From positions 45,335-109,334 of the forward strand of contig NZ_LGDW01000347.1 in NCBI RefSeq assembly GCF_001280005.1: a DNA stretch of 64,000 nt, given 5' to 3'. The stretch's first letter is position 1. Every line of letters starts with the position of its first letter. This document shows, in pieces, positions 53,390 through 63,600 of the stretch. The notes under the pieces are model-generated. The model was not told the DNA's origin, searched no databases, and saw only the letters and a program-made list of their open reading frames with translations. The stretch is from Streptomyces sp. NRRL WC-3618 (lineage in GTDB: Bacteria; Actinomycetota; Actinomycetes; Streptomycetales; Streptomycetaceae). A program made the position numbers and the translations under genes.

Positions 53390-53833
53390 AGCGAACCCCG
53401 CGCCGCCCGGCCGTGTGATCCGTACTGCGGGCGCTCGGCCATGGCGGTGCGGGGTTTCCGCTGAGGGAGGCGCGGGCTGTACTCGTATCGCCTGTTCCTG
53501 GCCCCCGGGTGGAGGATGCCCCACCCGTCCGCACCCCGCATCTCGACCTGGGCACCCACCCACCGCTGTACCGCACACCCTTCGACATGCAGCCGCAGGC
53601 ACCACCGTCTGTGCTCGGAGAACAACGAAGCCTCCCGCGCCGGAGGCTGCCCCGGCAGAACCGGATCGTGGTGGCGAGCCGGAACTCGTTCACCGACCGG
53701 TAGCCGTGCGACGTCCCGCACTGCGACAACACCTCATCCACCTCGGGCGCGCACCTCGGCCGGGTCGCACCGCGCACAGCACGAAGCAGGCAGTGCGGTC
53801 TCCCCCCACCCCGTCAACGAAGGAGTTCGCGTC
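53390..53833. other. intergenic region between cellulase and GH2 genes
   Basis: About 445 bases with no gene I can support on either strand; the open frames here show no family resemblance. No CebR box or strong hairpin is visible. An AAGGAG site at 53818-53823 serves the downstream gene. Confidence 0.5.
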
Positions 53834-56536
53834 ATGCGACAACACATTCGGCTGTGGCGCCGTCGACGCTTCACGCCGGTGACAGCGGCCGCCGCGGTGC
53901 TGCTCACCGCTGTAGTGGGCATGCACCCGGCCACGGCGGCAGGTCCGCGACCCACGGCGTCCACGGCGGCCGTCCCCGCCGCGTCGGCGGCGGACGTCAA
54001 CGGCTTCACCGCGGGCAACGCCGCGATCTCGTCGGTCGACCTGGCCGGCACATGGGGGTTCACCCCGGCGGGCCGGTCGGCGACGTCGATCACCGTGCCG
54101 GGCGGCGGCTGGTACAAGCAGGGCTTCACCGATGTGAACGAGGCGGTGTACTCCCGCACCATCACCGTGCCCAACTCCGGGCAACCGCAGTCGACGTGGA
54201 TCGAGTTCGGCGCGGTGAACCACCAGGCGACCCTGTCGGTCGACGGGCAGACGGTGGCGACCAGGACCACCGCCTTCACACCGTCGAACTTCGACATCAG
54301 CGCGTACGCGGCACCGGGTACCACGCACACCATCACGGTCGATGTGAAGGGCAGGGGCGCCCTGAAGAACCCCGCGAACGGCAGGTATCTGGTGCCCGAC
54401 GCGGCCGACTGGGCCGAGGCCGTACCGCAGGGCATCTTCCGTTCGGCGTTCCTGCGCGTGTATCCGGCGGTGTACGCCAGCGACACGTTCGTCCGTACGT
54501 CCGTGGCCAATCAGACCCTCACCTACGACGCGTCGGTGACCAACACCTCCGGCGCCGCGCGGACAGTGACGCTGACCGGTTCGCTCGCCTCCGACAACGC
54601 CACGTCGTTCAACTACCCGGCGCTGCCGAGCAGCACGGTGACCGTGGCCGCCCACTCGACCGTCAAGGTGACGGTCGGGCCGGTGGCGTGGAACCTGGGC
54701 TCCTCCTCGTACTGGTGGCCCAACGTCCCCTACCGGCAGGGGTATCGCGCCCAACTGCACCGCCTGACGGTCCACGCGGCGACCGACGACGGCCGCACCA
54801 GCGACGCGACCTACCGCTTCGGATTCCGGGAGAGCAGCCAGAACGGCGAGTACTACTACCTCAACGGCGTGCGGGTGAACTTCCGCGGCGACAACCTCCA
54901 GGGCGCGGACTTCGACCGCATCAACAACGGCGGCAAGGGCGACGCCTACGACACCCTGCCCGGCTTCCTCGCGCCCTCCTCGGGCAACGGCGGCTGGCCG
55001 CAGGCGGTCGACAACTACCAGCGGCTCAACTACAACGTGGTCCGCATTCATCAGGAGCCGGCCAGCCCCTACATGCTCGACGTGGCCGACGAGATGGGCC
55101 TGATGATCATCGACGAGACCGGCATCCGCGGCTCCAACAGCCTTCAGGACTTCGTCGCCGGGCACGACAACATGGTCGACCACGCCCGCGCGCTGACCCT
55201 GCGCGACCGCAACCACCCGGCGATCATCCGCTGGAGCCAGAGCAACGAGCCCGGCAGCAGCGGTATGGACTCGGAGCAGTTCGAGAAGGACCTGTACGCG
55301 GCGATGAACGGCAACGACGGCACCCGACCGGTCAGCGTCGACGCGTGGGTCGGCGCCCCGGCCAACCCCTACCCCACCATGACGTACGCCAACTTCGATG
55401 TCTTCGGGCACTACTTGGACGGTTTCGGCGCCTACGGCGAGAAGGTCGTGTCGGTGCCCGGCCGGCCCGACGGCGAGGGCGAGTACATCTGGCCGAAGTG
55501 CAACACCAAGCAGGGCTTCGAGTGGTTCGCCACCACGATGGTGGCCAAGCGCGGCAAGGACGCCAGCGACTTGCGCCCCTACACCCTGCTGTCCGCCTGG
55601 GCGGGCGTCATACCCGGCGTCCGCACCACCGACTTCACCCCCGAAGAGGGCGGCCATCCCGTCTACGGCGCCGACAACCTCTCCGACCCGTGGAGCAATC
55701 CGCAGTTCCAGCGGGTGCAGGCCGCCTTCAACCCGGTCGCCGCGATCGACCTGCCCTACTGGTCGGCCTCCGGTGTGTCGGACTCCAACGGCACCTTCCC
55801 CCTGCCGCAGGCGGTCCCCGGCTACGCCGCCAACAGCACCGTGAACCGTACGATCTCGGTGTTCAACGACGACTTCACCGGCACCGCCGTGGGCTTCGCC
55901 TGGAGCGCCCGCCTCGACAGCGCCACCGGCCCGGTGATCGCCTCCGGGAACACCACCCTCACCGTCCCGCTCGGCTCGAAGGCGACGCAGACCGTGTCGT
56001 TCACCGCGCCGCCCAGCGGCTCACGGGTCTACCTCGTCCTGTCCACCAGCAAAGCCGGGACGACCGTGTTCAGCGACGCGGTCGAGTACTTCACGTTGAG
56101 CGGCGGCGGGAGCACCGGTCCCGCACCAGGCACCTACCGCATCGTCAACCGCAACAGCGGCAAACCGCTCGCCATCACCGGCAACTCCACGGCCGACGGC
56201 GCCCTGGCCGTCCAGCAGACCGGGAACGCGACCTGGACCCTCGGCTCCGCCCAGGACGGCGCCTACACCCTGCGCTACACCGCGAGCGGCAAAATGCTCG
56301 ACGTCAACGGCTCCTCCACCACGGCCGGACTGCAGTTGCAGCAGTGGTCCGCCAACGGCGGCACGAACCAGCAGTGGTACCTCCGGCCCACCGGTGACGG
56401 GTACTACACCATCGTCAGCCGCGCCAGCAGCCTGGCCGCCGATGTGTACGGCCAGTCGACCAGCGACGGCGCCAAAATCGTGCAGTGGACGGCCAACAGC
56501 GGCACCAACCAGCAATGGCAGCTGACACCGTCCTGA
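53834..56536 (+). CDS. secreted GH2-family glycosidase with ricin-type lectin domain
   Basis: A 900-residue exported glycoside hydrolase. The signal peptide (RRRRFTPVTAAAAVLLTAVVG, cleaved near TAAG) is followed by the GH2 sugar-binding and Ig-like domains and a TIM barrel. The barrel's acid/base motif is RWSQSNEPG; a later GEGEYIW carries a probable nucleophile Glu. The last 125 residues form a ricin-B beta-trefoil (QW-type repeats, TNQQWYLRP and TNQQWQLTPS). Beta-galactosidase, mannosidase and glucosaminidase activities all occur in the family, and I cannot choose. A strong terminator follows. Confidence 0.86.
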   Translation: MRQHIRLWRRRRFTPVTAAAAVLLTAVVGMHPATAAGPRPTASTAAVPAASAADVNGFTAGNAAISSVDLAGTWGFTPAGRSATSITVPGGGWYKQGFTDVNEAVYSRTITVPNSGQPQSTWIEFGAVNHQATLSVDGQTVATRTTAFTPSNFDISAYAAPGTTHTITVDVKGRGALKNPANGRYLVPDAADWAEAVPQGIFRSAFLRVYPAVYASDTFVRTSVANQTLTYDASVTNTSGAARTVTLTGSLASDNATSFNYPALPSSTVTVAAHSTVKVTVGPVAWNLGSSSYWWPNVPYRQGYRAQLHRLTVHAATDDGRTSDATYRFGFRESSQNGEYYYLNGVRVNFRGDNLQGADFDRINNGGKGDAYDTLPGFLAPSSGNGGWPQAVDNYQRLNYNVVRIHQEPASPYMLDVADEMGLMIIDETGIRGSNSLQDFVAGHDNMVDHARALTLRDRNHPAIIRWSQSNEPGSSGMDSEQFEKDLYAAMNGNDGTRPVSVDAWVGAPANPYPTMTYANFDVFGHYLDGFGAYGEKVVSVPGRPDGEGEYIWPKCNTKQGFEWFATTMVAKRGKDASDLRPYTLLSAWAGVIPGVRTTDFTPEEGGHPVYGADNLSDPWSNPQFQRVQAAFNPVAAIDLPYWSASGVSDSNGTFPLPQAVPGYAANSTVNRTISVFNDDFTGTAVGFAWSARLDSATGPVIASGNTTLTVPLGSKATQTVSFTAPPSGSRVYLVLSTSKAGTTVFSDAVEYFTLSGGGSTGPAPGTYRIVNRNSGKPLAITGNSTADGALAVQQTGNATWTLGSAQDGAYTLRYTASGKMLDVNGSSTTAGLQLQQWSANGGTNQQWYLRPTGDGYYTIVSRASSLAADVYGQSTSDGAKIVQWTANSGTNQQWQLTPS

Positions 56537-56553
56537 GCCGGCGGCCCGCCTGT

Positions 56554-56588
56554 CGGATGTGCCGCCACCTCCCGTGGCGGCACATCCG
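56554..56588 (+). terminator. hairpin terminator after the GH2 gene
   Basis: A perfect 15-bp stem with a 5-base loop (56554-56568/56574-56588), flanked by further GCCCGCC/GGGCGGG pairing, 18 bases after the stop codon. Confidence 0.88.
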
Positions 56589-56619
56589 GGCGGGCGGACA
56601 TCCCGGGGGGGGCACACAC

Positions 56620-57120
56620 ATGGGACGCCACTGCGTCGTCCGTCACCGCGCTCCGGCACAGATGACGGCAGGCGCCCGGGGTCCTTCACCGGGGGCGGCA
56701 GGGGGATCCTTCGACTCGCCCGTCGGCGACGCGCTGGGCGAGTCCGACGCATGGGGGCTGCTGGGGGCCGAGCCGCACACCGGTTCCACGTTCGACCTGA
56801 TCGGCAGCCTGGGGATCGCGATCACCGTGATCCTGTGCGCGACGGTGGCGCCGGCCCGTCTGCCGTGGCTACGCCGACTGGCGGCGCCGGTCATCGCCGT
56901 GGGCACCATGTCCCTGACCCTGTACGTGGGCCACATCCTGGTCATCCTGGCCCTGCCCGGCGAGGCGGCCACCCCGCCGGACTCCAACTCCGCCTGGCTG
57001 CCGGCCTGCTCCATCGCCGGGGCCACGCTGTTCGCGGCGATCTGGTCCCGCTTCTTCCGCCGCGGACCACTGGAGTACCTGCTCAACGCCACCACCAGAC
57101 TGGCGAGTTCCGTCCGCTGA
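56620..57120 (+). pseudogene. truncated DUF418-family membrane protein (C-terminal part)
   Basis: A frame of 166 codons from the ATG at 56620 contains the C-terminal half of a DUF418 protein: [40 protein letters not shown] and [12 protein letters not shown]. The complete paralogue at 23079-24293 shows about 240 residues missing at the front. The first 40 residues here look like non-conserved lead-in. It might still be translated (a G-run lies before the ATG) but should be non-functional. A truncated LuxR gene follows. Confidence 0.72.
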
Positions 57121-57178
57121 GAGCGGGGCGGGCACGCCGGGGGGACTGGCCCGAGGCCGCGCCCCGCCGCTGCGCGCA

Positions 57179-57430
57179 GTGAGGCGGCGGGGAGCGGCCA
57201 ACCAGCCCGAAGCGACCGCTGCAAAGGCCCGGTTGGAGCGGCTCACCCCTCGCGAACGCGATGTGCTCGCCCTTCTCGCGCAGGGCGACACCAACGCCGA
57301 TATCGCAGCCCGGCTCGTCATGCACGAGAGCACCGTCAAGACCCACGTCAGCCGCATTCTGACCGCTCTGGAGGTCACCAACCGCGTCCAGGCGGCCCTG
57401 CTTGCCCGTGACGCGGGGCTCTCGGCCTGA
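57179..57430 (+). pseudogene. isolated LuxR helix-turn-helix fragment
   Basis: Up to 83 codons carry only a NarL/LuxR DNA-binding domain: [19 protein letters not shown] through [15 protein letters not shown]. The receiver domain expected of a response regulator is missing and nothing upstream restores it. It follows the truncated DUF418 frame by 58 bases, so one deletion may have removed the material between them. A stand-alone HTH peptide with function cannot be excluded. Confidence 0.65.
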
Positions 57431-57448
57431 CGGGTGGAGGCCCAGCGC

Positions 57449-57865
57449 TCACGTTCCACCCGGCGGGGCGGCGCGGGCGGGGCGGAAGCACGCCACCACT
57501 GTCTTGCCGTGTCGCTGGCACTTCATCTGCATCTCGTCCGCGAGCATCCGCACGATCCCCACTCCACGACCGGACGTCTCGCCCATGTGCGGGTCACGCT
57601 GGCGGGGCAGGGTCGGGTCCTCGTCGTGGACGCTCACATGGAGGCAGTCGCCGTCCCAGGTGAGGATCAGACGCGCGTCGCTGTGCGCGTGGACATGTGC
57701 GTTGGTGAGCAGTTCGGACACTGTCAGGACGACGGCGTCCACCGTCTCGGGCTCGGCGGCGGTCCAGGGCAGGGACTCCAACTGCCTTCGTGTCCATGAC
57801 CGTCCGGCGCGCACGCCTCCTGAAACGGGAAACGAATGCGCCCAGCCCATCGCCTTGATCGCCAC
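57449..57865 (-). CDS. RsbW-like ATP-binding protein (HATPase_c)
   Basis: A 138-residue GHKL-fold protein: N-box VSELLTNAHVHAHSD, G1-like VSVHDEDPTLP and SGRGVGIVRMLADEM. Such small Streptomyces proteins act as anti-sigma factors or serine kinases in partner switching. The GTG at 57865 is chosen because AAGGA stands 8 bases upstream; the in-frame ATG at 57850 is the alternative. The next upstream gene on this strand is a SpoIIE phosphatase, a natural opponent in such circuits. Confidence 0.85.
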   Translation of the reverse strand: MAIKAMGWAHSFPVSGGVRAGRSWTRRQLESLPWTAAEPETVDAVVLTVSELLTNAHVHAHSDARLILTWDGDCLHVSVHDEDPTLPRQRDPHMGETSGRGVGIVRMLADEMQMKCQRHGKTVVACFRPARAAPPGGT

Positions 57866-57974
57866 CGGCTTATCCTTCTTCCCGTCCGAAACGAACCGAC
57901 TCGTACATATCGTGTGCCCGCCGTCGTCGATCGCAGACACAGCGGAGACCGGTCCCTGCCGTACGAGCCGGCCG

Positions 57975-58031
57975 CTAGGTCGTGTCCGCAAGGTCGCGTC
58001 GTCCGCCCGGAGGGCGGGCCCCGCGGCGTCT
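57975..58031. mobile_element. degenerate relative of the CTAGG hairpin element, copy 2
   Basis: Starting CTAGGTCGTGT, the first 26 bases match the element at 47082 at about 19 positions, and a short hairpin (CCGCCC-gga-GGGCGG, 58003-58017) stands at the equivalent place. The right end has lost a clear inverted repeat. It lies between the RsbW-like and SpoIIE genes. The relationship is suggested, not certain. Confidence 0.35.
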
Positions 58032-58151
58032 GGTGCGTGCTCTCGGGGTACCGCGCGGAAGCCCTCGTACGGGATGTCCGTGGGTTTTCGCCCGGTGCGG
58101 CGAGAGGGCGTGCCAGGCGTCGCGAGGCAGGCGGGACTTTGCGGCCACGGC

Positions 58152-60617
58152 CTACGTCACCCGGACGCCCACGATGCAGGTGTCGTCGTCCGTGTCGGAC
58201 TTGCTGTAGGTGAGCAGGCGGTCCAGCTGCTGGTCGAGCGTGGGCGATACCGTGCGCGCGGCCAGCAGCAGTTGGGCCAGCGACTCCTCCACGGACCGGT
58301 CACGGCGTTCGATCAGGCCGTCCGTGTACATCAACAGGGTGTCGTCGACGGCCAGTTGGACCTCCTGTTCCTCGTACGTCGCCTCGGGCAGGGCACCGAG
58401 CAGCAGGCCCTTGATCAGGGGCAGCGGCGTCGCTTCGGCGCCGCGCACCAGGACGGGCGGCAGATGGCCTGCCCTGGCCCAGCGCAGGGTGTGGCGGTCG
58501 GGGTCGTACAGGCCGCAGACGGCCGTGGCGGTGACGGCCCCGGTCAGATGGTGGGCCACCATGTTGAGCCAGGACAGCAACTGGCCGGGCCCGGCGCCGG
58601 TCACGGCGAGTCCGCGCAGGGCGTTGCGCAGGACGACCATGCTGGTGGCGGCCTCGATGCCGTGTCCGGCGACGTCGCCCACGCACAGCAGCACCAGGCC
58701 GGACGGCAGTACGACCGCGTCGTACCAGTCGCCGCCGACCAGGTGCTGGGTCTCGGCGGGCCGGTATCGAACGGCCACGCGCAGTCCCGGAGCCTCCAGC
58801 GGGGCCTGCGCCGGGGGCATGATCGCGTGCTGGAGCTGGAGGGTGAGCCGGTTGCGTTCACTCGCCCGCTGCTCGGAGTGGGCGAGCTGGTCGCGGGTGG
58901 CGGCGAGGGCGACCTCCGTCCAGTGGTGGGCGGAGATGTCCTGGTAGGCGCCCCGGACGACGAACAGCCGGCCGTCGGAGTCGAGGACCGGCTCGGCCAC
59001 CACGCGGAGGTGCCGGGTCACACCGTCGGGCCGCTGGAGCCGGAAGGCCGCGGACGCGGGCCGGCGGTGGTGCAGCAGGGTGCGCAGGAACCTGCCGATG
59101 GCGACGGCGTCATCGCGGTGGGCGTGGGCGGGCAGCTCCTCCAGCGGTACCGGGCCGCTGGAGGATGGCTTGCCGTAGAGGCTGTAGAGCTGGCCGTTCC
59201 AGGTGATCTCGCCGGTGAGGAGGTTCTCCTCGAAACCGCCGATACGGCCGAGGCGTTGGGCGTGCTGGAGCAGGTTCGCCAGCCGCGCGGTCTCGTCCTC
59301 CATACGCCAGACGAGAAGGACGCTGCCACGGTGCCGGCTGACGCTGATGTCGGCGACCGCGGCCAGCGGGACGTCGTCCACCAGGGCCGTGAGCCGCATA
59401 CGGCGGGCGCGGAACGGCTCGCCCGTGGCATAGACACGTTCGATCTGCTCGAACAGCTCACTCTCGCCGGCGGCCATCGGATACGTCTCCAGGAACAGCG
59501 CTCCGTTGACGGCGCCCCGTGGCCGGCCGGCCGGGTCGAGGAAGGGGGTGTTGACGTGGTGGATGCGGAAGTCGACGAGTTCCCCGACGGCGTCCAGGTG
59601 CGGAACGAGCACCAGCGCGGGGTCGTGGAGGCCGTCGGCCAGGTCCATCAGTTCGGTGAGGTCCGGCAGTGTCCCCGGCTGGCTGTCACCGTCGGGACGA
59701 GGTGGGGCGTACGTCTCCAGGGTGTGGGCGCACAGCTCGGCCAGGGCCTCGATCTGACGGACGATCTGCGGGGGCTGGGGTCCCAGCGGCGTGGGCCAGA
59801 CGATTTCCAGCACGCCGTGGATCCGGCCGCCGGCGCCCGCGGGTACGGCGACCCGGCCGCCGTCGGGGTGGTGGCTCCGGCCGATGGAGGGCAGGCCGGT
59901 CTCCGACAGGCAGCCGATCCACTGGCCGGTTCGCTCGCCGAGCCCACGCCGCGCCACCGTCACCACGCCCGGCGGCACATAGCGCCAGCGCGCTGCCTCC
60001 GCGGCAGGGAATCCGGCACTGCCCGCCAGGGCGAGCGAGCCGTCGGCGCCCAGCGCCCAGATGGCCACGGCTTCCGCGCCGAGCGGCGTCAGCGCGTGTT
60101 CCAGCAGGGAGTCGGCCACGGCCTGGGTGTCGTGTGCGGCCAGCGCGCCGCTCTCGGCGGTCCGCAGCCGTACGGCGAAGGAGCCCTTTCCTGGCGGGTC
60201 GGTGGCGTCGCTGTGGTCCGTGGTCTCGAGGAGGGCGGTCGTCACGTCGGAGAGCCGGTCGCGCGCGGCCTGGTTGATGACCTCGACGGCGAACTCGAGG
60301 GCTGTCACACCCGCTTGTCCGGTCAGCTCGGCGAGCTGCCGGGCCGCCTGTGAGGGCCCGCATCCGAGCCGCTCGACGAGGATGCCCTTGGCCAGCTCGA
60401 TCAGGGCACGTCCGTCCGCCTCCGCCTGGGCCTTCTGCACCTCGCGGCGCAGTCGCTCCACGGTCGCCGCGAGTCTGCCGACGGGGGACGGCGGCTCCTG
60501 CCCCTCGCTGTCCGGCTCGTCCGGCTCTTTCGTACGGGTGACGGCCTGAGCGTCCTCTCCGGCGACGGGCGCCGGGTCCGGCGCGGGCGGCCGGTCCGGC
60601 GCGTGGGGATTGCTCAC
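58152..60617 (-). CDS. ANTAR-GAF-PAS-SpoIIE phosphatase
   Basis: An 821-residue signalling protein. Order: acidic leader, ANTAR-like helical domain (about 48-110, ALIELAKGILVERLGCGPSQA), GAF (about 130-300), PAS-like domains (about 320-580) and a SpoIIE-type PP2C phosphatase (about 600-815). Metal-site motifs GGDWYDA, VGDVAGHG, LMYTDGLIE and DTDDDTCIV are present. ANTAR domains usually bind RNA; joined to a phosphatase this would couple antitermination or RNA binding to partner switching. A GTG start at 60617 follows GAGGAA. It probably works with the RsbW-like ATPase downstream and the hybrid kinase upstream. Confidence 0.87.
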   Translation of the reverse strand: MSNPHAPDRPPAPDPAPVAGEDAQAVTRTKEPDEPDSEGQEPPSPVGRLAATVERLRREVQKAQAEADGRALIELAKGILVERLGCGPSQAARQLAELTGQAGVTALEFAVEVINQAARDRLSDVTTALLETTDHSDATDPPGKGSFAVRLRTAESGALAAHDTQAVADSLLEHALTPLGAEAVAIWALGADGSLALAGSAGFPAAEAARWRYVPPGVVTVARRGLGERTGQWIGCLSETGLPSIGRSHHPDGGRVAVPAGAGGRIHGVLEIVWPTPLGPQPPQIVRQIEALAELCAHTLETYAPPRPDGDSQPGTLPDLTELMDLADGLHDPALVLVPHLDAVGELVDFRIHHVNTPFLDPAGRPRGAVNGALFLETYPMAAGESELFEQIERVYATGEPFRARRMRLTALVDDVPLAAVADISVSRHRGSVLLVWRMEDETARLANLLQHAQRLGRIGGFEENLLTGEITWNGQLYSLYGKPSSSGPVPLEELPAHAHRDDAVAIGRFLRTLLHHRRPASAAFRLQRPDGVTRHLRVVAEPVLDSDGRLFVVRGAYQDISAHHWTEVALAATRDQLAHSEQRASERNRLTLQLQHAIMPPAQAPLEAPGLRVAVRYRPAETQHLVGGDWYDAVVLPSGLVLLCVGDVAGHGIEAATSMVVLRNALRGLAVTGAGPGQLLSWLNMVAHHLTGAVTATAVCGLYDPDRHTLRWARAGHLPPVLVRGAEATPLPLIKGLLLGALPEATYEEQEVQLAVDDTLLMYTDGLIERRDRSVEESLAQLLLAARTVSPTLDQQLDRLLTYSKSDTDDDTCIVGVRVT

Positions 60618-60693
60618 GGTTGATCTGTTCCTCGGCTCGGGCGTCCGGGGACGCCACGCGGTCGGCGGGTGCGTACGGCGGCGGGAGTGACCG

Positions 60694-63600
60694 TCATACG
60701 GACAGCCAGTGCCGGACGCGGCCGATGAGGTCGTCGGTGTCGACCGGCTTGGTGACGTAGTCGTTCGCGCCCGACGCGAGGCTTTTCTCCTGGTCGCCGG
60801 GCATGGCCTTCGCGGTGACGGCGATGATGGGCAGATGGGCGTACCGGGGCATCGCACGGATCTCCGCGGTGGCGGTGTAGCCGTCCATCTCCGGCATCAT
60901 CACGTCCATAAGGACCACCGAGATGTCGGGATGGGCGAGCAGCATCTCGATGCCCTTGCGGCCGTTGTCGGCGTGCAGGACATGGAAGCCGTGGAGTTCC
61001 AGCATCCCGCTCAGCGCGAAGAGGTTGCGCGCGTCGTCGTCGACCACGAGCACCGTACAGCCGAGGAACGCGCCGTCGACGACGGCGGCCGGACGCTGGG
61101 ACTCCTCGGCGCGGACCAGTGACAGCACGTCGCCCGGCTCCTCGGCGGACAGGTGCAGGGTGATGCGTTCGCGCAGTTCGTCCAGGCTGGAGAGAAAGGC
61201 GAGCGGGCGGCCGTCCGCACGGGTGCGCAACGTCTGCTCCTGCGCCAGGTCCACGCGGTGACCGGTGTGCACCAGTACGGGTACTCCGGCCAGCGCCGAG
61301 TCACCCTCCATGGCCTCCAGCAGACGTGTGCCCTCGTCGTCGGGCATCCCTAGTTCCAGGACGACGCAGTGGCAGGGCGCCGCGGCCAGGGTGCTCGCCG
61401 CCTCCTGCGCGCCGATCGCCGTGATGATGTCGATCGCCCCGAGCTGGTCGCCGCCGGGATCGAGGTCGGCGACCGCGCGTTCGGCGACCAGGGTCAGCAG
61501 TCCGCGCGGGCGGTCCTCGACGACCAGCAGGCGGCGTCGGCGCGGCTCGGGTGCCGGGGTGGAAGCGGCGTCCGGCCGCGAGGCCGGCGTCAGCTCCCGG
61601 CCGGCGGGGTGCGGATGCTCCGTCGGCGGGCCACCGCCGTCGAGCAGTTCCTCGAAGTCGGCGCGGGCCACCGGGAGGTAGAGGGTGAAGGTGCTGCCCT
61701 GACCGGGTGTGCTGTCCACCGTGACGGCGCCGCCCAGCAGATGGGCGATCTCCCGGGTGATCGACAGGCCGAGGCCGGTGCCGCCGTACTTGCGGCTGGT
61801 GGTGCCGTCCGCCTGCTGGAAGGCTCCGAAGATCGTCTCCAGCTGCTGCTGGGGGATGCCGATGCCGGTGTCCTTCACTCGGAACGCCACGACGGGACCG
61901 CCACGGATGACGCCCATCGGCACCTCCCGGTCCCCGGCGGGCTCGATGCGCAGCGCGACGCCGCCGTGTTCGGTGAACTTCACCGCGTTCGACAGGAGGT
62001 TGCGCAGGATCTGGCGCAGCCGGGAGTCGTCGGTGAGCAGGTCGGCGGGGGTGCCCGGGGCGGTGGCCACCGTGAAGTCCAGGCTCTTCTGCGTCGTCAT
62101 CGGCCGGAACGTCGCCTCGACGTACTCCAGCAGTTTGCGCAGGGGGACCCGCTCGGGAGTGACGTCCATCTTGCCCGCCTCGACCTTCGACAGGTCGAGG
62201 ATGTCGTTGATCAGCTGCAGCAGGTCCGAGCCCGCCGAGTGGATGATGCCCGCGTACTCGACCTGCTTGGGCGTGAGGTTGCGGGAGGGATTCTGGGCGA
62301 GCAACTGGGCGAGGATCAGCAGGCTGTTGAGCGGGGTGCGCAGTTCGTGGCTCATGTTCGCCAGGAACTCCGACTTGTACTTCGACGCCAGGGCCAGCTG
62401 CTGGGCGCGTGTCTCCAGCTCCTGCCGTGCCTGCTCGATCTCCAGGTTCTTGGCCTCGATGTCCCTGTTCTGCGAGGCCAGCAGGGAGGCCTTCTCCTCC
62501 AGTTCGGCGTTGGAGCGCTGGAGTTCGTCCTGCTGGACCTGCAACTCCTCGGAGCGTGCCTGGAGTTCGGCGGTCAGCCGCTGGGACTCCCCGAGCAGTT
62601 CGTCGGTGCGGGCGTTGGCCACGATGGTGTTGAGGTTGACGCCGATGGTCGGCATCAGCTGGGTGAGGAAGTCCTGGTGGATCTGGGTGAAGGCGGTGAC
62701 CGAGCCCAGCTCGATGACACCGAGGACCTGGTCCTCGACCACGATGGGCAGCACCACCAGGGCGCTGGGCACGGCCTGTCCGAGCCCGGAGGAGATGGTC
62801 ACATAGCCCGGCGGCAGCTCCTCCACGATGATGGCGCGGCGGTTGCGCGCCGCCTGCCCGACCAGTGAGCGTCCGACGGGGATGCGCTCGGGCCGGTCGG
62901 TGTCGTGGGGATAGCCGTACGAGCCCACGAGCCGCAGCTCGGGACCGCGCTCGGTGTCCTCGGCGAGGTAGAAGGCGCCGTACTGCGCGGAGGCCAGCGG
63001 CGCGAGCTCGTCCATGATGAGCTCGGCGACGACGGGCAGCTCGCGGTGGCCCTGCATCAGGCCGGAGATCCGGGCGAGATTGGTCTTCAGCCAGTCCTGC
63101 TCCTGGTTGGCCCGGGTGGTCTCCCGCAGGGACTCCACCATGGAGTTGATGTTGTCCTTGAGGTCGGCGACCTCGCCGGAGGCCTCGACGGTGATCGAGC
63201 GGGTCAGGTCGCCCTCGGCAACGGCGCTGGTCACCTCGGCGATCGCGCGGACCTGGCGGGTGAGGTTCCCGGCGAGTTCGTTGACGTTCTCCGTGAGCCG
63301 CTTCCAGGTGCCCTCGACGCCCTCCACCTCGGCCTGTCCGCCGAGGCGTCCCTCGCTGCCGACCTCGCGGGCGACGCGGGTGACTTCGGCGGCGAACGAC
63401 GACAGCTGGTCGACCATCGTGTTGATGGTGGTCTTCAGCTCGAGGATCTCGCCGCGGGCGTCGACGTCGATCTTCTTCGACAGGTCGCCGCCCGCCACCG
63501 CCGTCGTCACCAGGGCGATGTTGCGGACCTGGCCGGTGAGGTTGTTGGCCATCGAGTTGACGTTGTCGGTCAGGTCCTTCCAGGTCCCCGCGACGTTCGG

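Noticed and set aside
57402..60353. 983-codon plus-strand frame opposite the RsbW-like and ANTAR-SpoIIE genes
   Set aside because: It is antisense to two recognised genes and has no domain signature or ribosome-binding site of its own.
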